NCBI GenBank assembly: GCA_010093515.1
Contig: MU001672.1
Span: 121,956 to 185,955 of the forward strand
DNA from: Lineolata rhizophorae
Lineage: Eukaryota > Ascomycota > Dothideomycetes > Lineolatales > Lineolataceae
DNA: 64,000 nt
Reading direction: 5' to 3'
Positions 61,148-64,000 of this stretch are shown one piece after another; positions within the stretch are counted from its first letter, which is position 1; each line of letters starts with the position of its first letter. Under the pieces are notes generated by a model, which was not told the DNA's origin, did not search any database, and was given only the letters and a program-made list of their open reading frames with translations. Position numbers and translations under genes: made by a program.

Positions 61148-63496
61148 ATGACTCGTCTCATTTACTTCACGATCTTGTCAGAGTTTGCACTCCTTTTCGG
61201 CGCCCCACTCGTTTCGACGCGTCCGCTCCATAATGCACGCGTCATTCGGGACGCAGCGCAAGTGCAAGACGAGAGTTATAGCTTCGTCATCGTTGGCGGA
61301 GGCACTGCAGGCCTCACACTAGCTGATCGCTTGAAAGAAGCATTTCCGAGCGGTATGTTCTCGATTGAATGACAGCGACTGTATGACAGCTGTCGTGTCT
61401 CGACAGAATGCTAACTTAATTCAATCCTCGCAGAATCGGTTCTAGTCGTCGAATTTGGCGCCTTGGACGACTCACAAGAGATTCTTATGCCCTCTGACGG
61501 CGTGGCGGACCAGGCTCGACTTTTTGACATCACTTCGGTGCCGAACGCTGAATTAAATGGTCGGGATGCCACAGTGAGCGCGGGGAAAGTTGTTGGAGGA
61601 AGTTCAGCGGTCGACGGGCAGTTTTTTGACCGCGCTTCCCGAGAAGATATCGACAGCTGGGCGGCGCTGGGAAGTCCGGAGTGGAATAATTTGGAAATCA
61701 AGTGGGGATGGGATGACTTGCTTCAGTATTACAAGAGAGTAAGCCTCGCAATTGGGCAGACTAACTAAAAGATTTAAGTTGACACTTTCCAAAGAGCACC
61801 TTATTCCACTCTCCACCGCTCGAAGTTACCGCCCAATTTGGGTACGCGTGGGATAACGAAGCTGCGTACGGTGTCAATCAAACCACGCAGATAGATGCTA
61901 CTTTCCCGCCATTTCAGTGGCCAATTCAGAGTTCGTCTATATCACCTACATAGTTATTGACAAACTAACACAGACTTACTTCTAGGCCGGCTGTACAATG
62001 CTTGGGCCGAATATGGCCTTGAGCGGCGCGTCGAATGTGCTGCCGGTGGGAAGTACGGAATCTGCTGGGCTCCTTCATCCCAGGATCCAGATATGCAAAC
62101 GCGTTCTTACGCCCGGACGGCGCACTGGGACGAAGTGCCTTCCTCGCAACGGTACGACCTTTTGCCGAACCACAAAGTGACGTCTTTGAGTTTTCCCAAT
62201 GGCCTTCTCTCGCCACCATCCATGGTCGTACAACGAGTGGATTCCGGCAGCTCTGATGCGGACATAGTTGTCACTGCCGAATTCGAAGTTATCCTTTCGG
62301 CCGGCGCAGTCCACACGCCGCAAATTCTCCAACGTAGCGGCATTGGCCCGCGGGAACTTTTGGAGAGTGCGGGTATTGAAGTAGCGGTTGAGCTTCCCGG
62401 CGTTGGTCAAAATTTTCAGGATCATCCCAGCGGTGCTGTTTCTGTTACGAGTAAGCCCAGCCTCCTTTTCGTAGTATCTCGTTGAACAGTTCCCGGCTAC
62501 GATACTAACTCTCTTTTAGTTGAACAGACGTTCTATCCCGACCCTAGTATGATAAGTACTAATGAGACATTCGTCCAACAAGCCCTTGACAACTATTTCA
62601 ACAACCAGACTGGTAATTCAACAATTCAACTTTGGGTTTTACTCGACCTGTAAACGAATCGCTACTCACATAAGTAGGTCCCTACACCATGGGCAGCGGC
62701 AATACTGCTGTCTACGTTCCTCTCAAAACCATCACCGAGGACTACGAGGCACTGGCAAATGTCGTCCTCCAACAAGCCCAAGGTGCCTCAGAGTTCTTGG
62801 CGTCATCCGCCGACGCAACGTATGCTGCTGGCTACTCCGCGCAGCTCTCAGTCATCGCCGACATGTTTAAGTCTGACACCGCACCGACCCTGGAGGGGCC
62901 GTTCAGCGACTCTCCGAACAGCCTGGGCGTGCTGCTTAAGCCACTTAGTCGCGGCACCGTGATGCTAGACCCAGCCAATCTCGATGCCGAGCCTCTCGTC
63001 GATTATCGCACTTTTAGCAACCCAGTCGACGTCGGCATCATGTCCTACTTTATCCCGTACCTACGCGGTTACTATGAGACGTCGATCATGCAGGCAATGG
63101 GTCCAACCGAGATGAACCCTGGTGCCGAAGTCACAGATCAGTCGGCCATGATCGACTATCTGCGTCAAACCGCGATGGCGAGTTACGCGGACCCGTGCTG
63201 CACGGCGGCCATGATGCCGGTGGAAAAAGGGGGCGTAGTTGGCCCAGACCTGAAAGTTCATGGGACAGAGGCGCTTAGAGTGGTAGACGCAAGCGTGTTC
63301 CCATTGATTCCAGGGGCACATTTGAGTGCGACAGTGTACGCAGTTGCTGAAAAGGTAATGTTCAAAACTCATGTCTAGAGTATTATCAGCTGTCTGGATT
63401 GAGAGTATATTCTAATCTCTAAACTTCATTTAGGCCGCCGAAATCATCGTTGGGCGCTGGCAAGGCGAAGTGAAGAGGCGACAGTTGCGGCGCTAG
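61148..63496 (+). CDS. Secreted GMC-family FAD oxidoreductase with an altered catalytic residue
   Basis: Seven exons (61148-61352, 61434-61738, 61795-61930, 61986-62450, 62520-62612, 62678-63354, 63434-63496) encode 647 aa, the usual GMC length. GMC enzymes oxidise alcohols, sugars or aryl alcohols using bound FAD. A signal peptide ([20 protein letters not shown]) indicates secretion. The dinucleotide-binding motif VGGGTAG is at 49-55 with the partner Glu in [22 protein letters not shown] and [25 protein letters not shown] are GMC signatures. The C-terminus has [10 protein letters not shown] (His616). The other active-site position, normally the His of an HPCCTAAM-type motif 43 residues earlier, is Asp573 (codon GAC at 63190-63192, context [10 protein letters not shown]). 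Intron 3 uses a weak GTTCGT donor but is the only in-phase option. Substrate unknown; activity may be changed or lost. Confidence 0.9.
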
Positions 63497-64000
63497 GTAT
63501 GCAGCCGCTCACTAGCGGCAGCTCGGTTCAATATATTCGCACACCTAAAGATTGCGGGCGTTCACAAATTTATTGTTAGTCCAAACTTTCTGGAGCAACA
63601 CATACTAAGTTAGAAACAGAAATCTTCAAATTGACCCGGACACAAACCTGATGTCGTTCATACTGAAATAACGACCTGTGCAGAAAGTTGCAAAGAGGGT
63701 TCCATAGACATTCTATTGGCCTTGAGGTCATCATCTACGATGCTGTAGTGCAGGGGAGCAAAATCTTAAGCAAAACCCAATACTAAGGATTTCATCAATC
63801 ATCGTAGTTTGTCAGTCATATCGTGCCACCTTTTTCCTGTGCTTATTATCCGGTGACGTATCTCGCCGCAAGGCCCTGCTTATTCATCTTCGCTTGCCAC
63901 TACCTGAAGTGTATGTAATGTGGTTTACGTACGCAATCTCGTGTACAAGTCAGGCATTTGCTATCGTTTTATCACTCTCGCTTACCTTTCCTTACCTTCT
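63497..64000. other. Right-end intergenic sequence
   Basis: About 500 AT-rich bases downstream of the GMC gene. No open frame or motif was recognised. Confidence 0.55.

Noticed and set aside
61148-63496. GMC gene as part of a secondary-metabolite cluster
   Set aside because: No backbone synthase, transporter or tailoring genes are nearby; the neighbours are an E2 enzyme and a GIY-YIG protein.

Overview
The window reads as nuclear DNA of a filamentous ascomycete (Pezizomycotina). The evidence is the short spliceosomal introns (about 50-320 nt, mostly 50-100), the Zn2Cys6 regulator, the HET-domain protein, a fungal beta-tubulin with clustered 5' introns, and several fungus-only protein families. 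The class cannot be fixed from the sequence alone. I reconstructed 17 protein-coding genes with complete reading frames by joining exons so that phase and recognisable family motifs agree. No rRNA, CRISPR, convincing tRNA or intact transposon was seen.

Layout. 1-7.4 kb: GC-rich DNA without a credible gene, ending in the pyrimidine/purine-rich leader of a Zn2Cys6-PAS transcription factor (7419-10102). 10-23 kb: two small minus-strand genes, a DNAJC8/Spf31-type J protein (14576-15360) and a conserved fungal orphan (17715-18814), set in long spacers, some of them AT-rich. 23-29 kb: a plus-strand single-pass membrane protein (23177-24929) and a bHLH regulator with an SREBP-like basic region (27978-29008). 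30-36.3 kb: RAD51 (30253-31497) followed in tandem by the nucleoporin NUP120/Nup160 (32271-36289). 37-43 kb: a HET-domain protein with a hydrophobic C-terminal block (37442-40189), convergent with mitochondrial prolyl-tRNA synthetase (40458-42676). 43.7-51.6 kb: a secreted DUF4360 protein, beta-tubulin and an alkaline ceramidase, all on the minus strand, then divergent prefoldin subunit 1. 53-64 kb: a highly charged coiled-coil protein, a GIY-YIG-domain protein, a UBE2S-like E2 enzyme with a long C-terminal tail, and a secreted GMC oxidoreductase.

The genes do not form one pathway or a biosynthetic cluster. Most are housekeeping genes: DNA repair, nuclear pore, tubulin and prefoldin (which serves tubulin folding), splicing-associated J protein, mitochondrial translation, ubiquitin transfer and sphingolipid turnover. 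They are interspersed with fungus-specific accessory genes (HET, DUF4360, GMC, GIY-YIG). I saw no clearly undescribed multi-gene system. The most unusual single-gene signals are a His-to-Asp change at a catalytic position of the GMC oxidoreductase, a first exon consisting only of ATG in the E2 gene, a GC-AG intron next to a 16-nt exon in the J-protein gene, the HET plus membrane-segment architecture, and a GIY-YIG protein with a possible C-terminal membrane anchor.
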